Below are positions 1 through 7,163 of a DNA stretch of 23,870 nucleotides, piece by piece (position 1 is the stretch's first letter; each line of letters starts with the position of its first letter). The notes beneath the pieces are model-generated. The model saw nothing but the letters and a program-made list of their open reading frames with translations, had not been told where the DNA came from and searched no databases. This DNA is from an uncultured Mycolicibacterium sp. (GTDB lineage Bacteria; Actinomycetota; Actinomycetes; Mycobacteriales; Mycobacteriaceae): contig NZ_CALDGS010000070.1 in assembly GCF_937941905.1 (NCBI RefSeq), forward strand, positions 1-23,870, read 5' to 3'. A program made the position numbers and the translations under genes.

Positions 1-17
1 CGCACACCCCCCTTTCC

Positions 18-80
18 CGCGAGCGACCGTGTCTGCACCCCGACACGCCGGGCGCCGGTGTGCATTCGCGGTCACTCGCG
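18..80. repeat. Imperfect 24-base inverted repeat downstream of the type VII cassette
   Basis: The arms at 18-41 and 57-80 match at 19 of 24 positions, with a 15-base loop at 42-56 that itself contains the palindrome GGCGCC. The arms begin CGCGAGCGACCG on one side and, read on the other strand, CGCGAGTGACCG. It lies 35-98 bases beyond the stop of the minus-strand membrane-protein gene, so it could act as a hairpin at the 3' end of that transcript. There is no T-tract, so a classical intrinsic terminator is not shown. The size and shape would also fit a dispersed REP-like intergenic element. The rest of 1-114 has no gene I can support. Confidence 0.5.
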
Positions 81-114
81 CCCGGGGGCCGGACCGGGAA
101 ACGTCACCGGGGCG

Positions 115-870
115 TCATCCGGCGGCCTCGGTTCGGTGGGGTGCCCGCAGCAGCCCGCGCACCCGGTCGACCGCCCGCCGGTCGGCCAGCTCGCCGCGAC
201 GGTCCGGGTGCTGCCAGTAGAGCCGCAGCAGACCCCGCACCGCCGCCGCGTCGGGCGTGAACGCGGCTGTGGCGATGGCGTGCTCGTCGCCGTTGGCCAG
301 GACCACGAACACGGTGTGCGGCTCGTCGGAGTCGGGCTCGGCCCGGCGGATGTCGGCGATCTGCCGCCATTCGGCGCGCCCGGGCACGAAGCCCTGCCAC
401 AGCTCGTAGCCGGACGGCGTCAGCCGGATCCGCGCGCACGATCCGCGGGCGGCGAGCAGCACCGCATACGGCGCACCGACCACCGCTGCGAACGCACACA
501 GGATCGTGGTGTAGCGCGGGTTCAGTGCGGGCACCGGGATGTGCACCAGCCCGAACGGGGCCAGGACGGCATCCGCCGCCGACGCGAGCACCAGGCTGAA
601 GACGGCGACCATGAGCGGCAGGTCGATCCGGCGGTCCGGCCGCAGCCGCACGCCGGTGCCGTCGTGGTCGATCGCCGGCGACACCTCGCGGGTGAACGAA
701 CGCCGGACCGGGTAGACGACCCCGAGGCAGAACCCGGCGAAGCCGAGGCAGATCGCCGCCGTGAGCCAGTCGCCCTCGGCCGCCCGTGCGCCCGCGAGGA
801 CGAGCACCGCCAGGCCGATCCCGCCGAAGAAGAGCCAGCCGAGTACCGCCCGTGCAGGTGTCATCCTCAT
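115..870 (-). CDS. Four-helix membrane protein with PH-like C-terminal domain, candidate immunity protein
   Basis: This 251-residue protein begins MRMTPARAVLGW. Four hydrophobic segments are visible at about residues 8-27, 33-53, 83-110 and 122-142. A soluble tail from about 145 onward (ARIRLTPSGYELW, then WRQIADI and VFVVLANGDEHAI) resembles the small bacterial PH-like domains attached to membrane helices. The ATG shares an ATGA overlap with the stop of the upstream 442-residue WXG-type gene, so the two are probably translationally coupled; this overlap decides the start. As the last gene of a type VII cassette, behind a protein with a pore-like glycine-zipper end, it is placed where a membrane immunity protein would be. 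That role is inference. It could instead be a membrane accessory of unknown function. Confidence 0.7.
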   Translation of the reverse strand: MRMTPARAVLGWLFFGGIGLAVLVLAGARAAEGDWLTAAICLGFAGFCLGVVYPVRRSFTREVSPAIDHDGTGVRLRPDRRIDLPLMVAVFSLVLASAADAVLAPFGLVHIPVPALNPRYTTILCAFAAVVGAPYAVLLAARGSCARIRLTPSGYELWQGFVPGRAEWRQIADIRRAEPDSDEPHTVFVVLANGDEHAIATAAFTPDAAAVRGLLRLYWQHPDRRGELADRRAVDRVRGLLRAPHRTEAAG

Positions 871-2195
871 CGGCACACCAGATTCCCGATCGTCCCGCCG
901 ATATAGCCGAACGTCCACGATCCGGCGACGCTGCCGCCCGCGGCGAACGCCGGAGCCAGAAACGGCACCCCGGCCGCCGAGGCCACCATGACACCGGCGG
1001 GACCACCGAAGTACCCGCCCACGACACTCCCCGACGCCGCGAACGCCGCCACGCACGCGTCCTGCAGGGTGTCGGCGGTGAAGAAGTCGTAGACCCCGAC
1101 GGCGACACCGAGCGCGGGTCCGCCGTACTTGCCCACCCGGCCGATGTCGTCGACCACGGCTGCAGACAGCAGCGGGATACCGGCTTTGGCCCGGTACTCC
1201 AGCCCGGTGAGCGCGCCACCCACCAGGGTCGGGACCGGATGCGTGAAGAATTCGTCGGGCAGCACGCCGTAGCGGCCGTCGGCCGTGGTCACCTCACTGG
1301 AACAGACACCGTCTGCGTCGCAGTCGATCCGAACCGTCGTGCCGTCGCTGAAGTCGAGCACCGTCATGGTCGTGCCGTCGACGTTCCGCTTGTCCTGCAT
1401 GAAATAGGTCGACACGAGGTTGCCCTGCCGGTCGTAGTAGCTGTCGGACATGGCGGGGGCATCGGGGTTCCACCGGTAGATCTCGTGCCGGCTGCCGTCC
1501 ATCATGAAGACCGTCGTGCGGTGCTGTCCGTCCTCGGTCGTCCATTGCCTGGTCTCGCGCACGGTCTGGGCGGATTCGTGGTCGTGCAGCATCCGCTGCT
1601 GCATCAGTCCCAACGTCGACGACGGATTCGGCACCTCGTCGGCCGGTCTGCCCATCAGCGGGTCGAGTCCCGGCGCGGGTGGCTCGAATCCGTGTTGTGC
1701 CGCGACGGCCCGGAGGTCGGCAGCCGTCGTGTCGTCGGCCTCGCCGAGGTCGGCGAGCAGACGGTTGACCTCCACCTGTGTTTCGGCGGCACGGTGTTCC
1801 AACTCGGCGGCCCGCTCGGCCGAGACCGTCACCGGCTTGACCACGACCACCCACAGGTCGGTCACCCTGAGGTCCCCCCGGTCCACCTCGTCGGCGTAGT
1901 TCAGCAACGCGCGGCGCGCCGAACCGATCCGGTCGGCACCGGATTTCAGTGCGGCCCCGATGTTCTCGGTGTAGGTGGCGAACGTCGATGCGCTGTCTGC
2001 GCCCCGGCGGAACATCGCCACGGCCGCGGCATGCGCCTGGCCCTCCCATCCCCGCGCTTCCGGCATCCGGTCGATCTCGTCGTCGAGCCGCACCACGGCG
2101 TCGTAGACCGACCGGCCGGCTCCGGTCAGCCGGTCACCGGCCGCCGACAACGTCTCGGGATTCCAGCCCTGCAGCCGGGACCGCGTCGGCAGCAT
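867..2195 (-). CDS. WXG-type putative type VII secreted effector with glycine-zipper C-terminus
   Basis: The 442-residue product has three visible parts. Residues 1-115 look like an alpha-helical hairpin of the WXG100/EspA-like kind: a W-x-P element at 11-13 (WNP), a WEG turn at 50-52 and a long second helix to about 105. Residues about 205-305 are predicted beta-rich and polar (repeated DG turns; Cys292 and Cys298). Residues about 340-442 are Gly/Ala-rich and hydrophobic, with stacked small-residue spacing (SGSVVGGYFGGPAG, later AAGGSVAGSW and GYIGGTIG), a glycine zipper typical of membrane-inserting segments. The ATG directly follows the TGA of the EspC-like gene, and the stop overlaps the next start. 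The layout fits a polymorphic toxin exported by an ESX system. The sequence does not prove toxicity, and the family is not one I can name. Confidence 0.65.
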   Translation of the reverse strand: MLPTRSRLQGWNPETLSAAGDRLTGAGRSVYDAVVRLDDEIDRMPEARGWEGQAHAAAVAMFRRGADSASTFATYTENIGAALKSGADRIGSARRALLNYADEVDRGDLRVTDLWVVVVKPVTVSAERAAELEHRAAETQVEVNRLLADLGEADDTTAADLRAVAAQHGFEPPAPGLDPLMGRPADEVPNPSSTLGLMQQRMLHDHESAQTVRETRQWTTEDGQHRTTVFMMDGSRHEIYRWNPDAPAMSDSYYDRQGNLVSTYFMQDKRNVDGTTMTVLDFSDGTTVRIDCDADGVCSSEVTTADGRYGVLPDEFFTHPVPTLVGGALTGLEYRAKAGIPLLSAAVVDDIGRVGKYGGPALGVAVGVYDFFTADTLQDACVAAFAASGSVVGGYFGGPAGVMVASAAGVPFLAPAFAAGGSVAGSWTFGYIGGTIGNLVCR

Positions 2196-2480
2196 TCAGA
2201 ACAGCCCGTCGAAGGTCTGCGCCAGCGCGGCGTCCTCGACCTCGTACCGGTCCCCGGCGCCCCGCACCGCGGTGCCCATCGCGTCGACCGCCTCGGCGAT
2301 CGCGTCGGCCCGCTCCGCGATGTGCCCGCCGACCAGCATCATCGCCCACTGCGTCGTCGACCCGGGCACACCGTCGGCCGCGGTCACGGCCACGTCCCCG
2401 ACCCGGGCGCTCCTCACGCCCTCGGCCGTCGCCTCGGCACGCGCGGCGAAGGCGCGCAGGATCTCGGGATCGACGAGCAC
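2196..2480 (-). CDS. EspC-like type VII secretion-associated small protein
   Basis: A 94-residue helical protein starting MLVDPEILRAFAARAE. The opening LVDPExLRxFA pattern, the WA-containing turn near residue 45, the second amphipathic helix and the Y79-E-V-E-D83 motif (YxxxD, the general type VII export signal) fit the EspC/ESX-secretion-associated family. It starts with GTG, supported by a Shine-Dalgarno GGAGG at 2485-2489. Its stop is followed with no gap by the ATG of the 442-residue WXG-type gene. EspC-like proteins usually pair with a larger WXG or Esp protein for export, so this is probably the secretion partner of that gene. It is the first gene of the cassette and lies 105 bases after purQ on the same strand. 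Confidence 0.75.
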   Translation of the reverse strand: MLVDPEILRAFAARAEATAEGVRSARVGDVAVTAADGVPGSTTQWAMMLVGGHIAERADAIAEAVDAMGTAVRGAGDRYEVEDAALAQTFDGLF

Positions 2481-2585
2481 GGGTCCTCCAGGGGTGCGAC
2501 GGTGTTCGGATGCCCTGGTAGCAACCGTAGCGCCTGGCGAACCCCGCCCGGCGCACCAATTTCCGGGCCGCCGGCGAACGATCCG

Positions 2586-3263
2586 CTAGACCGTGGCCAG
2601 GACGGTGTCGAGCAGCGAGAGGAACATGCCCAACCCGTCGTCGGACGGGCCGGTGAGCGCGTCGATGGCGTGCTCGGGATGCGGCATGAGCCCGACCACG
2701 CGGCCGTTGGCCGAGCAGATGCCGGCGATGTCGCGCTGCGAGCCGTTGAGGTTCTCCCGGTAGCGGAACACCACCCGGCCCTCGCCCTCGAGCTCGTCGA
2801 GCACCCGCTGCGGGGCGACGTAGCGGCCCTCGCCGGACTTCAGCGGGATGAGGATGTCCGCGCCGGCGTCGTAGCGGGTGGTCCAGGCGCTGGTGTTGTT
2901 GGCCACTTCCAGCCACACGTCGCGGCAGACGAAGTGCAGCCCGACGTTGCGGGTCAGCGCGCCGGGCAGCAGACCGGACTCACACAGGATCTGGAAGCCG
3001 TTGCAGATGCCCAGCACCGGCATGCCCTGGGCGGCGCGTTCCACCACCGAGCGCATCACCGGGGCGAGCTTGGCGATCGCGCCGGCACGCAGGTAGTCGC
3101 CGTAGGAGAAGCCGCCGGGGACGACGACCGCGTCGACGCCCTTGAGGTCGGCATCGGCGTGCCAGAGCTCGACCGGTTCGGCCCCGGACACCCGCACCGC
3201 CCGGGCGGCGTCGACGTCGTCGAGCGTGCCCGGGAAGGTGATCACGCCGATGCGTGCGGTCAT
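2586..3263 (-). CDS. purQ: Phosphoribosylformylglycinamidine synthase subunit PurQ
   Basis: Glutaminase subunit of FGAM synthase (purine step 4): it hydrolyses glutamine and passes ammonia to PurL, with PurS bridging the complex in the cytoplasm. The 225-residue product has the class I amidotransferase triad: Cys87 in GICNGFQ, and His195 and Glu197 in MPHPEH. VPGGFSYGDYLRAG near 48-61 is typical of PurQ. The start is ATG at 3263 (MTARIG), as in the M. tuberculosis protein as I recall it; it overlaps the purS stop by one base (TGATG). A GTG one codon upstream is possible. It forms an overlapping pair with purS. purL is not in the window. Confidence 0.97.
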   Translation of the reverse strand: MTARIGVITFPGTLDDVDAARAVRVSGAEPVELWHADADLKGVDAVVVPGGFSYGDYLRAGAIAKLAPVMRSVVERAAQGMPVLGICNGFQILCESGLLPGALTRNVGLHFVCRDVWLEVANNTSAWTTRYDAGADILIPLKSGEGRYVAPQRVLDELEGEGRVVFRYRENLNGSQRDIAGICSANGRVVGLMPHPEHAIDALTGPSDDGLGMFLSLLDTVLATV

Positions 3264-3499
3264 CACTGCTCCCTGCTCACGGTCCAGTCTTCGATGACGG
3301 TGTTGGCCAGCAGCGATTCGGCGATCTCGGCGAGGGTGGCGTCGTCGACGCTGTCGTCGACCTCGAGTTCGAACCGCTTGCCCTGCCGCACGTCGGACAC
3401 ACCCTTGACACCGAGCCGGTGCAGCGCGCCGACGATCGCCTGGCCCTGCGGGTCCAGGATCTCGGCCTTGGGCATGACGTGCACAACCACCTTCGCCAC
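3263..3499 (-). CDS. purS: Phosphoribosylformylglycinamidine synthase subunit PurS
   Basis: Small structural subunit (78 residues) that links PurQ and PurL in the FGAM synthase complex. The sequence KVVVHVMPKAEILDPQGQA followed by RQGKRFELEVDD is diagnostic of PurS. I chose GTG at 3499 because the product then begins MAKVVVHVMPK, matching the recalled M. tuberculosis PurS length and N-terminus, and because a TAGAGT box lies 7 bases upstream. An in-frame ATG at 3517 would add six residues, but it lies upstream of that box. The gene is translationally coupled to purQ. Confidence 0.95.
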   Translation of the reverse strand: MAKVVVHVMPKAEILDPQGQAIVGALHRLGVKGVSDVRQGKRFELEVDDSVDDATLAEIAESLLANTVIEDWTVSREQ

Positions 3500-3506
3500 G
3501 GCAGCC

Positions 3507-3512
3507 ACTCTA
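3507..3512 (-). promoter_or_regulatory. Candidate -10 box of purS
   Basis: Minus-strand TAGAGT fits the mycobacterial TANNNT -10 consensus and lies 7 bases before the GTG start of purS, so the transcript would begin at or next to the start codon. No -35 is recognisable. Confidence 0.45.
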
Positions 3513-3562
3513 CTCATCCGAGGTGGTGCCTGCGAAAACGACCCGGCGCGCAGAATATGGGC

Positions 3563-4213
3563 ATGCACCTGACGCACTTCGGCCACAGCTGTCTGCTCGC
3601 GCAGTTCCCCGGTGCCGGCACCGAGACCACGGTGCTGTTCGACCCGGGCATCTTCTCGCACGGCTTCGAGGGCATCACCGGCCTGTCGGCGATCCTGATC
3701 ACCCACCAGCACCCCGACCACGCCGACCCGGAGCGGCTGCCGGCGCTGGTGGAGGCCAACCCGCAGGCCGAGCTCTACGCCGATCCGCAGACCGCCGCCC
3801 AGCTCGGCGAGCCGTGGCAGGCCGTGCACGTCGGCGACGAACTGCGGATCGGCCACCTGCGGGTGCGCGGGGTGGGTGGCCGGCACGCGGTGATCCACCC
3901 GGAGATCCCGGTCATCGACAACATCTCCTACCTGGTCGGGGACGACGAGCACCCGGCCCGGCTGATGCACCCGGGCGACGCGCTGTACGTGCCGGGCGAG
4001 CCGGTGCAGGTGCTGGCCACCCCGGCGGCCGCGCCCTGGATGAAGATCTCCGAGGCCGTCGACTACCTGCGGGCGGTGGCGCCCACCCACGCGGTGCCGA
4101 TCCACCAGGGCATCATCGACCCGGTCGCCCGCGGCATCTTCTACAGCCGCCTCGACGAGATGACCGACACCGACTTCCGGGTGCTCACCGAGGAGCGGGC
4201 CCAGACCTTCTAG
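3563..4213 (+). CDS. Metallo-beta-lactamase-fold hydrolase (UlaG-like; Rv0786c homologue by synteny)
   Basis: The 216-residue protein begins MHLTHFGHSCLLAQF, the usual opening of the UlaG-type MBL branch. The metal motif HxHxDH is THQHPDH at residues 47-53, with further candidate ligands at His108/His112, Asp139 (HPGD) and His181 (PIHQG). All ligands needed for a dinuclear metal site appear to be present, so it is probably an active hydrolase, but the substrate is unknown. ATG at 3557 would add two residues. I prefer 3563 because CAGAAT at 3551-3556 would serve as a -10 exactly 6 bases before it. It is divergent from purS and convergent with the FAD gene, sharing a CTAG in which each strand reads a stop. 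Confidence 0.85.
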   Translation: MHLTHFGHSCLLAQFPGAGTETTVLFDPGIFSHGFEGITGLSAILITHQHPDHADPERLPALVEANPQAELYADPQTAAQLGEPWQAVHVGDELRIGHLRVRGVGGRHAVIHPEIPVIDNISYLVGDDEHPARLMHPGDALYVPGEPVQVLATPAAAPWMKISEAVDYLRAVAPTHAVPIHQGIIDPVARGIFYSRLDEMTDTDFRVLTEERAQTF

Positions 4214-5862
4214 GCCGTGTCGCGGGCGGCGGCCCGCCCGGCGGCCCGCCCGGAGAAGATGCACCCGCCCAGGAAGGTGCCCTCCAGGGCCCGGTAGCCG
4301 TGCACCCCGCCGCCCCCGAATCCGGCCGCCTCGCCGGCGGCGTACAGCCCGTCGAACGGCTCCCCGTCGCCGCGCAACACCCGCGAGTCCAGGTCGGTCT
4401 CCAAGCCGCCCAACGTCTTTCGCGTCAGGATGTGCAGTTTGACCGCGATCAGCGGACCGGCCTTGGGGTCGGTGATGCGGTGCGGGGCGACGACCCGGCC
4501 GAGCCGGTCGCCGAGGTAGCCGCGCGCGGCGCGGATGGCCGTCACCTGGGTGTCCTTGGTGAACCGGTTGGCCACCTCGCGGTCGCGGGCGGTGACCTCC
4601 TCGGCGACGGTGGCGTAGTCCAGCGGCACCACGTCGGGCAGCTCGTTCATCCGCGCCACCAGGTCGCGCAGGTTGGTCGCGGTGACGAAGTCCGGCCCGC
4701 GGTCGACGAAGGCCTGCACCGGCGCGGGCGCGCCCGGGGCCACCCGGGACAGCACGTCGCGCACGCTGCGGCCGGTCAGGTCGGGGTTCTGCTCCTGGCC
4801 GGACAGCGCGAACTCCTTGGCGATGATCCGCGCGTTGAGGATGAACCAGCTGTAGTCGTAGCCGGTGCGCAGGATGTACTCGAGCGTGCCGAGGGTGTCG
4901 AAGCCCGGGTAGTACGGACCCGGCAGCCGGCGGCCCAGCGCGTCCAGCCACAGCGGCGACGGGCCGGGCAGGATGCGGATGCCGTGGTTGGGCCAGATCG
5001 GGTCGTAGTTGGTGATGCCCTCGGTGTAGTGCCACATCCGGTCGCTGTTGATCACGTTGGCGCCGGCGGCCTCGGTGATCTCGATCATCCGGCCGTCGAC
5101 GTGGGCGGGCACCCCGCACAGCATCGTCTCGGGCACCCGGCCCATCCGCGGCGGCCAGTTCTGCCGCACCATCTCCAGGTTGCCGCCGATGCCGCCGCTG
5201 GCGACGATCACCGCGGCGTCGCGGAACTCGAAGTCGCCGACCACGGTTCGCGACGAGGCGAACCCGCGCGGCACCGACGAGGGTTCCAGCACCGAGCCGC
5301 GCACCCCGACCGCGACGCCGTCCTCGACGATGAGCTCGTCGACCTGGTGGCGGAAGGCGAAACGCACCTGCCCGCGCTCCTCGGCGGCGCGCAGCCGGCG
5401 GTGGAAGATCTCCACCAGCGCCGGGCCGGTGCCCCAGGTGATGTGGAAGCGCGGCACCGAGTTGCCGTGTCCGCGGGCGTCGTAGCCGCCGCGTTCGGCC
5501 CAGCCCACCAGTGGGAAGATCTGCAGGCCGCGGGCCTTGAGCCAGTGCCGCTTCTCGTGGGTGGCGAAGTCGACGTAGGCCTCGGCCCACTTGCGCGGCC
5601 AGTGGTCCTCCGGCCGGTCGAACCCGGCGCTGCCCATCCAGTCCTGCAGCGCCAGTTCGTGACTGTCCCGGATGCCCAGCCGGCGCTGCTCGGGGCTGTC
5701 GACGAAGAACAGCCCGCCGAACGACCAGTAGGCCTGGCCCCCGACGCTGTTGGCGTTCTCCTGATCGACGATCAGCACCCGCCGGCCCCGGTCGACGAGC
5801 TCGCAGGCCGCCACCAGCCCGGCCAGTCCGGCGCCCACCACGATGACATCAGCATCGGCCAT
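4210..5862 (-). CDS. FAD-dependent dehydrogenase of the KstD/fumarate reductase type (Rv0785 homologue)
   Basis: The 550-residue flavoprotein starts with a Rossmann dinucleotide motif (VIVVGAGLAGL at about 6-16, then the acidic end of strand 2 in LIVDQE). It has GGQAYWSFGGLF near 41-52 and a C-terminal FAD-closing segment GLYAAGEAAGFGGGGVHGYRAL near 505-527. This domain order is that of the FAD-binding dehydrogenases grouped with 3-ketosteroid-delta1-dehydrogenase and fumarate reductase. The true substrate cannot be read from the sequence. The stop TAG overlaps the convergent hydrolase stop in a CTAG. It starts 28 bases after the deacetylase-like gene and probably also has its own promoter (TAACGT). 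Confidence 0.88.
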   Translation of the reverse strand: MADADVIVVGAGLAGLVAACELVDRGRRVLIVDQENANSVGGQAYWSFGGLFFVDSPEQRRLGIRDSHELALQDWMGSAGFDRPEDHWPRKWAEAYVDFATHEKRHWLKARGLQIFPLVGWAERGGYDARGHGNSVPRFHITWGTGPALVEIFHRRLRAAEERGQVRFAFRHQVDELIVEDGVAVGVRGSVLEPSSVPRGFASSRTVVGDFEFRDAAVIVASGGIGGNLEMVRQNWPPRMGRVPETMLCGVPAHVDGRMIEITEAAGANVINSDRMWHYTEGITNYDPIWPNHGIRILPGPSPLWLDALGRRLPGPYYPGFDTLGTLEYILRTGYDYSWFILNARIIAKEFALSGQEQNPDLTGRSVRDVLSRVAPGAPAPVQAFVDRGPDFVTATNLRDLVARMNELPDVVPLDYATVAEEVTARDREVANRFTKDTQVTAIRAARGYLGDRLGRVVAPHRITDPKAGPLIAVKLHILTRKTLGGLETDLDSRVLRGDGEPFDGLYAAGEAAGFGGGGVHGYRALEGTFLGGCIFSGRAAGRAAARDTA

Positions 5863-5870
5863 ACCCGCCT

Positions 5871-5876
5871 ACGTTA
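5871..5876 (-). promoter_or_regulatory. Candidate -10 box of the FAD dehydrogenase gene
   Basis: Minus-strand TAACGT lies 8 bases before the ATG, inside the 28-base gap after the deacetylase-like gene. It would give the FAD gene a nearly leaderless internal promoter. Confidence 0.35.
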
Positions 5877-5890
5877 GCGGGCAGGTCCGC

Positions 5891-6592
5891 TCAGGCGACG
5901 TCGGTCAGGGCGGGTCGGCGCGGCTGCCAGCGGTAGACGTCGGGCACCGCGCCGTGCATGAGCGCCAGGTCGACGGCGTCGAGCACCGCCTGACGCACGC
6001 CCGGGCGGGCCAGCTGCCGCGCCGAGACCCGCAACCGCATCACGTCGCCGCGGCGGGCCCTGCGCCCGGCCGCCGACACCACCGCACGGCACCACCACAG
6101 CTGGCCGAACCGGGCGGCCGTGGCGCCGGGCACCCGCACCCGCAAGCTGGTGTCGCCGAGCAGGTCGCGGATCTCGTACCGGTTGATCAGCAGCCGGAAG
6201 CCGTTGCGGGGCAGGCCCAGCAGCGTGCCGTGCGAGACCGGCCCGGGCGCGGCGAACAGCCGGGTGCGCAGCCCGAGATGCTCCATGACCCGGTCGGCGG
6301 CGAGCAGGCGCAGGGAGGCCTCGTGCGCGCCGAGCACGGCGAACTCGGTGCGGCCCCATCGCGTGGTCCCGTCGAACCCGTTGAGCACGATGGCGTCCCC
6401 GCCCTCGCGGCGCTGCACCAGCCAGTCGGCGGTGTCGGGGTCCCGGTCCAGCCGGTAGCCGTGCGGCAACCGCGGGGTGACCAGAAACGACACCGGCACC
6501 TGCCGGGTGTCGAGTTCGGCACACAGGTCGGCCACGTCGTCTCGGGTATTCGCGTCGATGTGGGAGACGGAGACGAGCAGCAGTCCGGCCAT
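5891..6592 (-). CDS. DUF2334/polysaccharide-deacetylase-like protein (Rv0784 homologue by synteny)
   Basis: A 233-residue protein starting MAGLLLVSVSHIDANTRDDVADL. The VSVSHID opening, LCAELDTRQVPVSFLVTP, and the later LFAAPG and NRYEIRDL segments fit the NodB-like barrel of DUF2334 proteins. The metal-binding His-rich motif normally found after the third strand (HGxxH type) reads LNGFDG here, so the usual histidines are missing and catalysis as a deacetylase is doubtful. No signal peptide is clear. The ATG at 6592 is the only start that leaves the family opening intact; there is no good ribosome site. The next gene downstream is the FAD dehydrogenase. Confidence 0.75.
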   Translation of the reverse strand: MAGLLLVSVSHIDANTRDDVADLCAELDTRQVPVSFLVTPRLPHGYRLDRDPDTADWLVQRREGGDAIVLNGFDGTTRWGRTEFAVLGAHEASLRLLAADRVMEHLGLRTRLFAAPGPVSHGTLLGLPRNGFRLLINRYEIRDLLGDTSLRVRVPGATAARFGQLWWCRAVVSAAGRRARRGDVMRLRVSARQLARPGVRQAVLDAVDLALMHGAVPDVYRWQPRRPALTDVA

Positions 6593-6642
6593 GCCCGCAG
6601 TGTGACGTATGCAGGTAACCGAATGGTTTCGGGCGCGTGACG

Positions 6643-7140
6643 TCAGGCGGGCAGGACCGCCTCGATCGCGGCGATCACCTCCGGCGCGTCCGGTTCGGTG
6701 CGCGGCCGGAACCGCCCGACCACGCTCCCGTCGGGGGCGACGAGGAACTTCTCGAAGTTCCACTGCACGTCGCCGGCCTGCCCGTCGGCGTCCGGGGTCC
6801 GGGTGAGCACCGCGTACAGCGGGTGCCGGTCGGGGCCGTTGACATCGGTCTTGGCCAGCAGCGGGAAGGTCACCCCGTAGGTGGTCGAACAGAAGGTGCG
6901 GATCTCCTCGGCGCTGCCGGGCTCCTGACCCATGAACTGGTTGCACGGCACCCCGACGACGGTCAGGCCGCGCGGGCCGTAGTCGCGGGCCAGCCGTTCG
7001 AGTGCGGCGTACTGCGGGGTGAGCCCGCACCGGGAGGCCACGTTGACCACGAGCGCCGCGCCGGGGGCGAGCTCGGCCAGGGTGGTGGGTTCGCCCTCGA
7101 GGGTGGTCAGCGGGATCGACGTGAGCGGCGTGTCGGTCAT
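6643..7140 (-). CDS. Glutathione peroxidase family, thioredoxin-dependent peroxidase
   Basis: The 165-residue protein has the GPx signatures: NVASRCGLTPQY with peroxidatic Cys38, VGVPCNQFMGQEPG with Gln72, and WNFEKFLV with Trp127/Asn128. Cys84 in FCSTTYGVTFP is at the place of the resolving cysteine used by thioredoxin-dependent, Cys-type GPx enzymes. It therefore probably reduces lipid or organic hydroperoxides with thioredoxin; mycobacteria lack glutathione. It lies 23 bases after the TetR gene on the same strand and is probably under that regulator. I do not recall it at this position in M. tuberculosis. Confidence 0.93.
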   Translation of the reverse strand: MTDTPLTSIPLTTLEGEPTTLAELAPGAALVVNVASRCGLTPQYAALERLARDYGPRGLTVVGVPCNQFMGQEPGSAEEIRTFCSTTYGVTFPLLAKTDVNGPDRHPLYAVLTRTPDADGQAGDVQWNFEKFLVAPDGSVVGRFRPRTEPDAPEVIAAIEAVLPA

Positions 7141-7147
7141 GTCCCCG

Positions 7148-7153
7148 ACGCTA
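7148..7153 (-). promoter_or_regulatory. Candidate -10 box of the glutathione peroxidase gene
   Basis: Minus-strand TAGCGT lies 7 bases before the ATG, in the 23-base gap after the TetR gene. GGGGA just before the ATG could instead be a short ribosome site on a bicistronic message. Confidence 0.3.
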
Positions 7154-7163
7154 CCCACTGCCG

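Noticed and set aside
2491..2585. Separate promoter for the type VII cassette in the 105-base gap after purQ
   Set aside because: TTGGTG and TACGGT are present on the minus strand, but 24 bases apart, too far for one promoter. No convincing pair was found.
786..3572. 928-codon plus-strand open frame across the cassette, purQ and purS
   Set aside because: It runs antisense to four good genes and shows only shadow composition (HRRV, GVDDV types).
3523..5877. Very long plus-strand open frame opposite the FAD dehydrogenase gene
   Set aside because: Its product is a low-complexity Arg/Pro/Gly/Val sequence with no domain. It is the mirror of a high-GC gene, and the minus-strand frame has clear FAD motifs.
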